64,000 bases of DNA, from positions 142,898 to 206,897 of the forward strand of contig JAYRJL010000010.1 in NCBI GenBank assembly GCA_041906305.1. The letters are read 5' to 3'. The notes under the pieces are model-generated. The model worked only from the letters and a program-made list of their open reading frames with translations, was not told where the DNA came from and ran no database searches. A program made the position numbers and the translations under genes. This document shows, one piece after another, positions 1 through 8,487 of the stretch (the stretch's first letter is position 1; each line of letters begins with the position of its first letter). The DNA is from SHVZ01 sp041906305. GTDB taxonomy: Bacteria > Pseudomonadota > Alphaproteobacteria > SHVZ01.

Positions 1-108
1 CGCGGCGCACCTTCTTTCGGAATGAATTTACGTTTATTGTAACTACCTGAGTTCGGGGATGTCGGCGTCGCACCATCCGAGGGACGCCGGAGAGGACGGG
101 GGAGATCG

Positions 109-1332
109 ATGTCGGCGAGCGAGGCGCCGGAACGCCCACGCGTGACGCACACGCAGCTGCGCGACGTTCTGGATGCTCATCTCAAGTACATCCTCAGCAA
201 GCCGGGCGGTCGCCGGGCGGTGCTGCAGTTCCATGACCTGAGCGGCCTCATCATGTCGGGAAGCAACCTCAAGGGCGCGGACTTCACCGGCGCGACCCTG
301 GCCGGCGCCGACCTGTCCCAGTGCAACCTCGACGAAGCGATCTTCTTCGCGGCCGACCTCACCGAGGCGAATCTCGAAGGCACCCGCCTGGTGGCGGCCG
401 ACCTGCGCGGCTGCCGGTTGCGCGGCGCCGTCCTGGTCCGCGCCAATCTGCACCGCGCCGATCTGCGCGAGGGCTCGATCACCAAGCGCGTGAAGGGCGG
501 CAATCTCTCGCGCATGGCCGCCGATCTCGGCGCGGCCGACCTGACCGGTGCCGACGTCAGCGAGGCCAATGCGGCCCAGACCGATTTCACCGATGCGATC
601 ATGGTCGGCTGCCAGCTCTCGAAGACCGACCTCCGCAGCGCCAACCTCTCCGGCGTCAACCTGCAGGGCGCCAACCTCAACTCCGCCAATCTGCGCGGCG
701 CGTCGCTCAAGGACGCGATCCTGACGGGCGCCAAGCTCGAGAATGCGGACCTCTCCGGCGCCAGCATGACCGGCACGCTGACCGACAAGCCGCAGGGCCG
801 CACCGTCGCGCAGCTGCCGAAGCCGATCCCCGAGATGCTCCGGCTCCACGACCTCTGGGTCCGCACGGCCGGCCGCGAGGGGGAGGTCTGCGACCTTTCC
901 GACGTCGACCTCCGCGGCGGCCCGGCGCTCGACGGCATGCACCTGACCGGCCTCGTCGCGCGCAACACGGTCTTCTACGGCGTCTCGATGCGCGGCATCT
1001 CGCTCCAGGGCGCCCGCCTTCAGGGAGCCGACCTCCGCGGCTGCCGCATGGACGGCGCCGATCTCCGCGGCGCCAACCTCGCCGGCGCGCGCCTCAACTT
1101 TGCCGACCTTCGCGACGCCGATGCCTCGCCGCTGATCCTGCCGGGCAACCGCCTTTATCCGTCGGTCCTCGACAACGCGGTCCTGCGGCGCGCCGATCTC
1201 CGCGGCGCCAAGCTGACCAGCGCGCGCCTGAGCGGCGCCGACCTCACCGAAGCCATGCTCCACAACACCGATTTCGAGGGGGCCGTGACCGACGGCGCCA
1301 AGATCCCGGCGATCAAGCGCCGCGCCGCTTGA
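109..1332 (+). CDS. Pentapeptide-repeat protein
   Basis: The 407-residue protein is built almost entirely of A(D/N)LXX five-residue repeats, in two blocks (about residues 45-225 and 265-400). They are separated by a non-repeat segment that contains a short LHDLWVRTAGREGE-type helix. Such repeats fold as a right-handed quadrilateral beta-helix, which usually acts as a protein-interaction or DNA-mimic scaffold; no enzymatic motif is visible. There is no signal peptide or membrane segment, so it is probably cytoplasmic. The ATG is preceded by a purine-rich GGGGGAG. The next gene, a cyclase-like protein, follows after 10 nt, so the two are probably cotranscribed. The biochemical role is unknown; the family assignment is firm. 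Confidence 0.93.
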   Translation: MSASEAPERPRVTHTQLRDVLDAHLKYILSKPGGRRAVLQFHDLSGLIMSGSNLKGADFTGATLAGADLSQCNLDEAIFFAADLTEANLEGTRLVAADLRGCRLRGAVLVRANLHRADLREGSITKRVKGGNLSRMAADLGAADLTGADVSEANAAQTDFTDAIMVGCQLSKTDLRSANLSGVNLQGANLNSANLRGASLKDAILTGAKLENADLSGASMTGTLTDKPQGRTVAQLPKPIPEMLRLHDLWVRTAGREGEVCDLSDVDLRGGPALDGMHLTGLVARNTVFYGVSMRGISLQGARLQGADLRGCRMDGADLRGANLAGARLNFADLRDADASPLILPGNRLYPSVLDNAVLRRADLRGAKLTSARLSGADLTEAMLHNTDFEGAVTDGAKIPAIKRRAA

Positions 1333-1342
1333 AGGTGGCGAG

Positions 1343-2518
1343 ATGAGCTATCGGGAGGCGGTCGCCGAGGCGCTGCGCGAACTCGACCTCGCGATCAACG
1401 CCACTTGGCGCCTCGGCCAGTACATGGTCGTGGGCTGGAGCCACGAAGGACCGACCGTCCATCTCTGCGTCGTTCCCACGCAGCGCGTGTTCGAGGCCTC
1501 GGTCACCGTGCCCCAGGTCTTCCAGGGCCAGCGGCACATGGCTCCCGATCCCTTTCTCAACCTCTGCAAGGACCTGCAAGCGCGCCCGACGCGCATCATC
1601 CTTCCGCTGCCGGTGGGCGACGGCAAGGAAGAGCTGCCGCCGGCGGTCATCGACAATCTGATCCGGCGCTACTCGGTCACCCGCACCAACCACCGGGCGG
1701 TGATGCTGTTCGACATCGTCGGGTTCAGCCGCGCCTCGTCGATCGAGCAGGTGGCACAGCTCAACTCGCTCGAATACAGCATCAACGGCGCCAACAAGAA
1801 GCTGCGGCAGGTAGGCGTCGATGCCGAGCTCGCACGATCGACGGTCGGCGACGGTTTCTACGTCTGGAACCGGATGACCGGGCTGCAGGCCGACATCGCG
1901 ACATACATCTCCCTGATCCTGATCCTCGCCGACAACGCGCGCGCACGACGCGAAGGCCATCCCGGCTTCGTCCCCGTCATCCGCTCGTGCTTCGCCATCG
2001 GCCCGCACTATTCCTATCACCAGGTCGAAGGCACCAGCCCGCGCGGCTTCGAGTACATTGTCGGCGAGGTGACGATCACGCTGGCGCGACTGATCTCGAA
2101 AACGCTCGCCAACCAGTTGGTGATCGGCGGCTTCAAGCGGCCGCTCGACAACGTCCCCGGCCGCGAGGTCGACACGCCGATGTTCATGACCCAGGCGGCG
2201 GCGGCGATGGCGAAGCTGACGGGCATAGAGATCGGCGAGCATCCGCTGACCGAGCTTCGCTCCTACCTCACCGGCGCCGAGCTCAAGGACGGCCGCTACG
2301 GTGTCGAGGGATTCAAGATCAAGGATAAGCACGGCTATCTGCACGAGTGCTTCAACGCCAACGTCGTGCTGGTCGACGAGTCCGGCGCGCGCGCGGAGCT
2401 CGGCATCAAGCGCAACGAGCTCGCCGAGTTCGAGGCGGACAGGTTCCGCTACGACCTCTCGGCCGAGCAGATGGTCCGGATGTTCGCGCAGATGAAGGAG
2501 ACGGCGGCAGCGGGCTGA
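1343..2518 (+). CDS. Class III nucleotidyl cyclase-like protein (degenerate)
   Basis: This is a 391-residue protein with a class III adenylate/guanylate cyclase-like core at about residues 110-255. The FDIVGFS motif carries the first metal-binding Asp, and TVGDGFYVW carries the second. In the segment that normally reads G-D-x-V-N-x-A-x-R-L, the sequence is VGEVTITLARL, so the Arg is kept but the transition-state Asn is replaced. Activity may therefore be altered or lost. The N-terminal ~100 residues match nothing I recognise. There is no membrane segment. It follows the pentapeptide-repeat gene by 10 nt with a GGTGGCGAG leader, suggesting a functional pair. The fold call is good; cyclase activity is uncertain. 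Confidence 0.7.
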   Translation: MSYREAVAEALRELDLAINATWRLGQYMVVGWSHEGPTVHLCVVPTQRVFEASVTVPQVFQGQRHMAPDPFLNLCKDLQARPTRIILPLPVGDGKEELPPAVIDNLIRRYSVTRTNHRAVMLFDIVGFSRASSIEQVAQLNSLEYSINGANKKLRQVGVDAELARSTVGDGFYVWNRMTGLQADIATYISLILILADNARARREGHPGFVPVIRSCFAIGPHYSYHQVEGTSPRGFEYIVGEVTITLARLISKTLANQLVIGGFKRPLDNVPGREVDTPMFMTQAAAAMAKLTGIEIGEHPLTELRSYLTGAELKDGRYGVEGFKIKDKHGYLHECFNANVVLVDESGARAELGIKRNELAEFEADRFRYDLSAEQMVRMFAQMKETAAAG

Positions 2519-2531
2519 CGCCCGCCGCCCG

Positions 2532-2966
2532 CTACTTCACGACCGTCACCGCCGCCTTGCAGTTCTGCACCACGTCCTGGGCGACCGAGCCCAGCACCAG
2601 CTGCAGCGCCGCGCCGAGGCCGTGCGTGCCCATGACGATCTGGCCGCAGTTGAGCTTCTCGGCGAAGGCGATGATCGAAGGGCCCGCCTGGCCCACGCCG
2701 ATATGCTCCTTGAAGGGCACCCCGGCCTTCTTCAGGATCTCACGCGCCGGCGCCAGCGCCTTCTCCGCCTCTTCGCGATGGAAATCGTCGCGGGTCGGCT
2801 TGTCGATGAAGGTGCCCACGTTCCCGGACAGCGCCGGCTGGACGTTGAGCAGGTGGAGCTCGCGCACCTGGCCGGACTTGTGCATCTCGATCGCGTGGCG
2901 GACCGCCCGTTCGGAATGAGACGAGCCGTCGATCGGCACCAGCACCTTCGACAGGTCTCCGCTCAT
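2532..2966 (-). CDS. Universal stress protein, UspA family
   Basis: This 144-residue single-domain Usp starts with VLVPIDGSSHSERAV (the conserved Asp near the ATP site). It carries the nucleotide-binding G-2x-G-9x-GS pattern near the C-terminus (MGTHGLGAALQLVLGSVA), so it is probably an ATP-binding Usp. Length is normal for the family. The start codon overlaps the stop of the upstream terC gene by ATGA, so the two are translationally coupled. It is cytoplasmic, with a general stress or starvation role by family; no specific partner is shown by sequence. Confidence 0.92.
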   Translation of the reverse strand: MSGDLSKVLVPIDGSSHSERAVRHAIEMHKSGQVRELHLLNVQPALSGNVGTFIDKPTRDDFHREEAEKALAPAREILKKAGVPFKEHIGVGQAGPSIIAFAEKLNCGQIVMGTHGLGAALQLVLGSVAQDVVQNCKAAVTVVK

Positions 2967-3679
2967 CGCTCGCCTCCCTTCTGGGCAAGATCCTCGACTT
3001 CACGCACCTGCGCCGCCTGACGTCGCGCCAGCAGCTTGCCGACCACGATGACGAGCGCCGCGCCGACCGGCTTCGACCAGAAATGCAGCCACGCCGCGTT
3101 CGCGTCGACCCAATGCTCGATCGCCGGATCGGTCACGATGACCTCGCCCGCGATCCAGCCGAGCAGGCCGCCGCCGGCGACGACCAGGATCGGGAAGCGC
3201 ACCAGGATCTTCAGGATCAGCTGGGAGCCGACGATGATCAACGGGATCGAGATCGCCAGGCCGGTGACCAGCAGACCGAAATGGCCGCGCGCCGCGGCGG
3301 CGATCGCGATCACGTTGTCGAGGCTCATCACCGCGTCGGCGATGATCACCGTCCGGACCGCGCCCCAAAGGTTGCTCGCACCTTCGACGCCGTCGCCGTG
3401 CTCGTCCTCGGGCACGATCAGCTTCACGCCGATCCACAGCAGCAACAGGCCGCCGATCAGCTTGAGGAAGGGGAATGTCATCAGCTCGACGACGAAGAAC
3501 GAGAAGATGACGCGCAGGATGATCGCACCGGCCGAGCCGGCGATGATCGCCTTGTTGCGGTACTTGTCCGGAAGGTTGCGGCAGGCGAGCGCGATCACCA
3601 CCGCGTTGTCGCCGGAAAGGATGATGTTTACGCCGATGATCTGACCGAGCGCGGTCCAGAAAGCTGCATCGAAGGTCAT
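2963..3679 (-). CDS. TerC/YjbE-family integral membrane protein
   Basis: A 238-residue protein with about seven hydrophobic segments. The two internally repeated TerC signature motifs are present: LSGDNAVVIA near residue 22 and ADAVMSLDNVIAIA near residue 115, with acidic residues inside membrane helices. Family members are linked to metal-ion (notably manganese) efflux or tellurite resistance; the substrate cannot be read here. A charged linker (PEDEHGDGVEG) separates the two halves. It is the first gene of a two-gene unit with uspA (ATGA overlap). Confidence 0.9.
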   Translation of the reverse strand: MTFDAAFWTALGQIIGVNIILSGDNAVVIALACRNLPDKYRNKAIIAGSAGAIILRVIFSFFVVELMTFPFLKLIGGLLLLWIGVKLIVPEDEHGDGVEGASNLWGAVRTVIIADAVMSLDNVIAIAAAARGHFGLLVTGLAISIPLIIVGSQLILKILVRFPILVVAGGGLLGWIAGEVIVTDPAIEHWVDANAAWLHFWSKPVGAALVIVVGKLLARRQAAQVREVEDLAQKGGER

Positions 3680-3739
3680 GTCGGCCGGGAACGAAGGTGG
3701 CGGGTCGCGGCGACTATAGGGTGGCTATGGGGGTCGCTG

Positions 3740-4309
3740 CTAGCGAAACCGGACGCGCATCCGGGCACGGCTCGCCGAGGGCCGATCGGTCTCCTCGAAA
3801 CCTGCGGCACGGAAGACCTCGGCGAAGCCGTGATAGCCGCGGGCCGGGTCCGCGCGGCCGTCGGCGACGACCGGATAGGCCTCGACGCCCTTGGCGCCTC
3901 GTCGCCTGGCATGGGCCACCGCCGCGTCGATCAGCGGCCGGCTGAGACCGCTCCGCCGGAAGTCGCGATGAACGAAGAGACAGGTGATCGACCAGAGCCC
4001 GTCCTCCCCGGTCGGCGAAAACAGCCGCGAACGGGCAAGCTCCGAATAGTCCTCGCGCGGCGCGACCGCGCACCAGCCCGCCGGCGCTCCGTCGACATAG
4101 GCGATCAGGCCGAGCGGCGCCTCGCCATCGGCCAGCTTCTTGAGGGCCGCCCGGTTGCCTTTGGAATGAGCCGCCTGCCACTCCTTCCGCGGCCGCCGGA
4201 ACCACATGCACCAGCAGCCGGAATTGGCGCCGTTCGGTCCGAACACGCGTTCGAGGTCGTCCCATGTCGCGGGCGTCAGCGGCAAGCAGCGGACCTTGGG
4301 TGCGGGCAT
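3740..4309 (-). CDS. GNAT-family N-acetyltransferase
   Basis: This is a 189-residue acetyltransferase. The core has ITCLFVHRDFRRSGLSRPLIDAAV, in which the R-x-x-G-x segment forms the acetyl-CoA pyrophosphate loop, followed by the C-terminal beta-bulge region GYHGFAEVFRAAGFEE. The N-terminus contains a Cys/Trp-rich stretch (NSGCWCMWFRRP) typical of one GNAT subgroup often found in soil bacteria. An open frame continues upstream, but the ATG at 4309 gives the family-length protein; the extension overlaps the divergent gene and looks non-coding. Substrate unknown. Confidence 0.85.
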   Translation of the reverse strand: MPAPKVRCLPLTPATWDDLERVFGPNGANSGCWCMWFRRPRKEWQAAHSKGNRAALKKLADGEAPLGLIAYVDGAPAGWCAVAPREDYSELARSRLFSPTGEDGLWSITCLFVHRDFRRSGLSRPLIDAAVAHARRRGAKGVEAYPVVADGRADPARGYHGFAEVFRAAGFEETDRPSASRARMRVRFR

Positions 4310-4405
4310 CTCCGGGCCTGGTCGCCAGGGTTGTGAAGCTTCGGAGAACCGTGCCAGAGTCGCGCGACCCCGCCAAGCCAGCCCTTCCCGACGAGGCAGT
4401 GCCCG

Positions 4406-6016
4406 ATGTCTCCAACGCGTACCTCGACCGGCGTCGCCTGCATCCGCCTGCTCGAGGCCTATGGCGTCGACCTCGTCTTCGGCATCCCGGGCGTGCACAC
4501 GCTCGAACTCTATCGCGGCCTGGAGAACAGCCGCATCCGGCACGTGACGCCGCGCCACGAACAGGGCGGCGCCTTCATGGCCGACGGCTACGCGCGGGTC
4601 TCGGGCAAGCCCGGCGTCTGTCTGTTTACCACCGGGCCGGGCGTCACCAACGCCGCGACCCCGATCGGGCAGGCCTTCTCCGACAGCCAGCCGATGCTGG
4701 TGATCTCCTCGGTCGCGGCGCGCGCCGATCTTGGCGCCGGCCGCGGCCGCCTGCACGAGATCACCAACCAGCAGGCGGTCATGGCGCCGCTGACCGCCTT
4801 CAGCCAGACGGTCCTCGACCCCGACGAGCTGCCGGACGCGCTCGGCCGCGCCTTCGCGGTCTTCTCAGGGGCGCGCCCGCGCCCTGTCCACATCGAGCTG
4901 CCGTTGGACGTGCTCGACATGCCGGCAGAATTCCCGATCAAGGCGCGCCCGCAGGTGGGATATCCGGCGCCGACGCCGGAGACGATCCAGGAAGCGGCGT
5001 CGCTGATCCGCAACGCCTCGAACCCCTTCGTCATCATCGGCGGCGGCGCCAACCGCGTCGGCCCGGCGATGCTGAAGCTGATCGACCTGATCGGCGGACC
5101 GGTGTCGCCGACCAAGGCCGGCAAGGGAACGATCCCCGACACGCATCCGCTCTCGCTCGGGGCCAACCTGATCGTGAAGTCGACGCGCGACATCCTGGCG
5201 AAGGCCGACGTGGTGGTCGTGATCGGCTCCGAGCTCGGCGAGACCGACCACTACGGCGGCTACCTCCCGATCGAGGGCAAGCTGATCCGCGTCGACGTCG
5301 ACGTGCAGCACTTCAACCGCGACTATCCGGCCGACGTGCCGATCCTCGCCGATGCCGGCCGCGCGGTGAAGGCGCTGGTCGCCGCGCTGGAAAAGGATCC
5401 GCCGCCGTCCCGCACGAAAGCGTCGGCCGAGATCGTCGCCGGCGCAAGGCGGCGCCTGGTCGAAGGCCTGCCGCCGCTTCGCCAGACCCACAAGAAGGTG
5501 CTGGATGCGATCCGTGCCGCCATGCCCGACGACGGCATCGTCGTCAGCGACATGACGCAGATCGCCTATGCCGGCAACCAGCTCTATCCCTGCGCCGAGC
5601 CGCGCACCTGGTTCCATCCGAGCGGCTACGGCACGCTGGGCTTCGGCCTTCCGGCGGCGATCGGCGCCAAGCTCGCGATGCCGGAGAAGCCGGTCGTGGC
5701 GCTCGTCGGCGACGGCGGCCTTCTCTTCACCGTGCAGGAGCTGGCGACCGCGGTCGAGCTCGAGATGCCGCTCGCCGTCGTCATGTGGAACAACGACGGC
5801 TACGGCCAGATCCGCGACGGACTGATCCAGCGCGGCGTCGCCGAGATCGGCGTCAACCTGCGCAACCCCGACCACCTGATGCTGGCACGCGCCTTCGGCT
5901 GCGAGGCCGTGCGGCCGGACAGCCTCGACGCCTTCAAGTCAGCGCTCGCCGGGGCCGCGACGCGGAAGACGCCGACCTTCATCGAGGTCCGCCAGGACGC
6001 GCCCTTCCTTGCCTGA
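4406..6016 (+). CDS. Thiamine-diphosphate-dependent decarboxylase/carboligase, AruI-like
   Basis: This 536-residue protein has the three-domain architecture of acetolactate-synthase-like ThDP enzymes. The catalytic Glu is E52 in RHEQGGAFMADGYAR, a central FAD/ADP-type domain follows, and the ThDP/Mg motif GDGGLLFTVQELATAVE...WNNDGYG lies at about residues 434-466. Overall it resembles 5-guanidino-2-oxopentanoate decarboxylases (AruI) and other non-biosynthetic members more than IlvB, and no small regulatory subunit gene is nearby. The downstream MFS gene overlaps by 8 nt, suggesting uptake of its substrate or export of its product. Substrate not determinable by eye. Confidence 0.78.
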   Translation: MSPTRTSTGVACIRLLEAYGVDLVFGIPGVHTLELYRGLENSRIRHVTPRHEQGGAFMADGYARVSGKPGVCLFTTGPGVTNAATPIGQAFSDSQPMLVISSVAARADLGAGRGRLHEITNQQAVMAPLTAFSQTVLDPDELPDALGRAFAVFSGARPRPVHIELPLDVLDMPAEFPIKARPQVGYPAPTPETIQEAASLIRNASNPFVIIGGGANRVGPAMLKLIDLIGGPVSPTKAGKGTIPDTHPLSLGANLIVKSTRDILAKADVVVVIGSELGETDHYGGYLPIEGKLIRVDVDVQHFNRDYPADVPILADAGRAVKALVAALEKDPPPSRTKASAEIVAGARRRLVEGLPPLRQTHKKVLDAIRAAMPDDGIVVSDMTQIAYAGNQLYPCAEPRTWFHPSGYGTLGFGLPAAIGAKLAMPEKPVVALVGDGGLLFTVQELATAVELEMPLAVVMWNNDGYGQIRDGLIQRGVAEIGVNLRNPDHLMLARAFGCEAVRPDSLDAFKSALAGAATRKTPTFIEVRQDAPFLA

Positions 6017-7244
6017 CCAGCCGCTGCCGGCACGCTGGCGAGCCTGGCTCGCCTGGACGGCGGCGGCCGTCTTCTTCTTCTACGCCTTCGTGCTTCGCGT
6101 CAGCCCGAGCGTCATGGTCGGCGAGCTGATGAGCGAGTTCCAGGTGGGCGGCGCCGTCTTCGGGACGCTGTCCTCGCTCTACTTCTACACCTACGCGCCG
6201 CTGCAACTCCCGGTCGGGATCATGATGGACCGCTACGGTCCACGGTTCATGATCTCGGTCGCGATCGCGCTCGCGGCGCTCGGATCGCTGCTGTTCGCGA
6301 TGGCGCCGTCGCTGGAGCTTGCCTACCTCGCGCGGCTCCTGATCGGCTTCGGCTCGGGCTTCAGCTTCGTCGGGGCGCTGACCGTCTCGACCCAGCTGTT
6401 TCCGCCCGCGCAGTTCGCGATGCTGACGGGCCTGGTCCAGGGCTTCGGCATCCTCGGCGGCATCGTCGGCCAGGCACCGCTCGGCATCGCGGTCGAGCAT
6501 CTTTCCTGGCGGGGCGCGATGGGCTCCGTCGCCGCAGCCGGCCTCCTGCTCGCGATCGCCGCCTGGCTCTCGATCCGCGATAGGGTCGGCGAAGCGAGAG
6601 CCGCGTCGCCGACCGCCGGACTGAAGCTGGTCGCCGCCAATCGCGAGACCTGGCTCTGCGCCACCTTCGGCCTCGCCAAGACCGCGCCGATGCTGACCTT
6701 CGGCGGCCTCTGGGCCGTGCCCTTCGTGATGTCCGCGCACGGCGTCGAGCGCGCGACGGCCGCGTCGCTCACCTCCCTGCTGTTCCTGGGCTGGGGGCTC
6801 GGCGCACCGTTCAACGGCTGGATCTCCGACCGCCTGGGCCGGCGCAAGGCGCCCATGCTGGCATCGAGCCTGATCGCGACCGCGGCGATGTCGGCGATCG
6901 TCGGACTGCACGGGCTGTCGCTGACGACGACCGGCGTCCTCTTCTTCCTCAACGGATTCACCTCGTGCTCGATGATCCTGGCCTTCGCCGCGGTCCGCGA
7001 GCACAACCCACCGGGCACGACCGGCGCCGCCTACGGCCTGGTGAACACCTTCGTCGTCGGGTCCGGTGCGATCTTCCAGCCGCTGGTCGGCTGGCTTCTC
7101 GACCTCGGATGGGACGGCACGCTCGTCGCCGGCGCCCGCGTCTATGCCGAGGACACCTACCGCGCCGCGCTCTGGACGTTGCCCGCCATCTCGGCCGTCG
7201 GCACGATCGCCGCGCTCCTGATGCGCGAGCCTCGGAAGCCCTAG
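6009..7244 (+). CDS. MFS transporter
   Basis: This 411-residue protein has about 12 hydrophobic segments. The MFS loop 2-3 motif appears as GIMMDRYGPRF, and the loop 8-9 counterpart as GWISDRLGRRK. The start is a TTG that overlaps the preceding ThDP-enzyme gene by 8 nt; no better in-frame start is visible, and this one gives a protein starting just before the first helix. Translational coupling suggests that it moves the substrate or product of the ThDP enzyme. The stop shares a CTAG tetranucleotide with the stop of the convergent D-threonine-aldolase-like gene. Confidence 0.88.
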   Translation: MPDQPLPARWRAWLAWTAAAVFFFYAFVLRVSPSVMVGELMSEFQVGGAVFGTLSSLYFYTYAPLQLPVGIMMDRYGPRFMISVAIALAALGSLLFAMAPSLELAYLARLLIGFGSGFSFVGALTVSTQLFPPAQFAMLTGLVQGFGILGGIVGQAPLGIAVEHLSWRGAMGSVAAAGLLLAIAAWLSIRDRVGEARAASPTAGLKLVAANRETWLCATFGLAKTAPMLTFGGLWAVPFVMSAHGVERATAASLTSLLFLGWGLGAPFNGWISDRLGRRKAPMLASSLIATAAMSAIVGLHGLSLTTTGVLFFLNGFTSCSMILAFAAVREHNPPGTTGAAYGLVNTFVVGSGAIFQPLVGWLLDLGWDGTLVAGARVYAEDTYRAALWTLPAISAVGTIAALLMREPRKP

Positions 7245-8359
7245 GTCACCGCGCCCCTGGCGAGGATGGGCCAGAGGGCCTCGACCTTGCCGCCGCGGAT
7301 GCCGACGAACCAGTCGTGCATGTTGACCGTGGGGTCGCAGTGGCCGGGCACGACACGGATCTTGGCGCCCATCGCCGGCGCATCCTCCGGATCGGCATAG
7401 AGCCAGCCAGAGTGATCGTCGCCGCCACGCACCCACTCGGCGCGGGCATTGCCGGCGAGCGCCGGCGGCCCTGAGTCGATACTGACCGCCTTCAGGCCCG
7501 CATCGCAGATCGCGCGCGCCGGCTCGGGCTTGCTCATCACGGTCGCGAGCACGAAGAGGCTGTGCTGCCAGTCCCCGACCGGTGCCCCGGCGGCATTTCG
7601 CAGCTTCGCGTAGTCGAGGTCCATGAACAGGTAGGAGCCGGTCTGCAGCTCGTTGTAGATGCCGCTCTTGCCTTCGATCTCGTAGGTCCCGGATCCGGCG
7701 CCGCCGATATAGAGGCAGTCGAAGCCGGCCGCCTTCAGCGCATCGCGCGTGCTCCGCGCGTCGGCCACCGTCTGCGTCGACGCGACCAGCCGCTCGATGT
7801 GCAGGTAGATGTGCTGGGCCTTGCCGTTGTAGGCCTGCAGCCCCTCGAACCTGAGGCCGGGCAAGGCGGCGATCTGGTTGGCGAGCTCGACGGCCGCTGC
7901 ACCCGGCGGCACGCCGCAGCGATTGCCGACGCGGATCTCGACGCGGACGCCGATGGTGACGCCGAACTTGCGCGCCGCTTCGCTCAGGGCGTCCACCTGG
8001 TCCGGATGATCCACGCAGGTCGAGATGCGGGCGCGCCTGGCGAGCGCGGCCAGCCGCTCGACCTTCCTTCGCCCGACGACCTCGTTCGAGACGTAGACGT
8101 CGCCGATGCCGCCCTCCACCATGGCCTCGGCCTCGGAGACCTTCTGGCAGCAGACGCCGATCGCCCCGGCCTTCACCTGGAGTTGCGCGATCGCCGGCGT
8201 CTTGTGGGTCTTGGCGTGCGGGCGGAGATGGACGCCGTACTCCTTGGCGAGTCGCGCCATCCGCTGGAGGTTGGCCTCGAAGGCATCCAGCTCGACGATC
8301 AGGGCCGGGGTGTCGACGTCTTCGACCGACTGGCCGATCTCGGCAGGGGGACGCTGCAT
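7241..8359 (-). CDS. PLP-dependent D-threonine aldolase / D-3-hydroxyaspartate aldolase-like enzyme (DSD1 family)
   Basis: A 372-residue fold-type III (alanine-racemase-like) PLP enzyme. The likely Schiff-base Lys is K50 in LRPHAKTHKT. The C-terminal metal site reads GHCDPTVNMHDW: His followed two residues later by Asp, as in D-threonine aldolases, whereas D-serine dehydratases have Cys there. This favours an Mn2+-type aldolase acting on D-beta-hydroxy-amino acids to give glycine and an aldehyde. ATG 8359 is chosen because an AGGA lies 5 nt upstream and the fold begins directly after. Exact substrate is inferred. Confidence 0.82.
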   Translation of the reverse strand: MQRPPAEIGQSVEDVDTPALIVELDAFEANLQRMARLAKEYGVHLRPHAKTHKTPAIAQLQVKAGAIGVCCQKVSEAEAMVEGGIGDVYVSNEVVGRRKVERLAALARRARISTCVDHPDQVDALSEAARKFGVTIGVRVEIRVGNRCGVPPGAAAVELANQIAALPGLRFEGLQAYNGKAQHIYLHIERLVASTQTVADARSTRDALKAAGFDCLYIGGAGSGTYEIEGKSGIYNELQTGSYLFMDLDYAKLRNAAGAPVGDWQHSLFVLATVMSKPEPARAICDAGLKAVSIDSGPPALAGNARAEWVRGGDDHSGWLYADPEDAPAMGAKIRVVPGHCDPTVNMHDWFVGIRGGKVEALWPILARGAVT

Positions 8360-8487
8360 GACTTCCTCCGGAACGCGGCCGGATGATGACCCGGCGCCGC
8401 ACCGCACGCGACAAAATTTCCGACGCAAAGCGGCGCGTCGGGGTTGTGGGAGGAAGGCCACCATGGGACCATGCGGGCTCTCCCCTG

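Noticed and set aside
1343..2518. Pycsar-type anti-phage cyclase
   Set aside because: No effector gene with a cyclic-nucleotide-binding, TIR or membrane domain is adjacent; the partner is a pentapeptide-repeat protein and the catalytic Asn is lost.
4406..6016. Biosynthetic acetolactate synthase large subunit (ilvB)
   Set aside because: No small subunit gene, accessory context and AruI-like motifs such as GRGRLHE argue for a catabolic ThDP enzyme.
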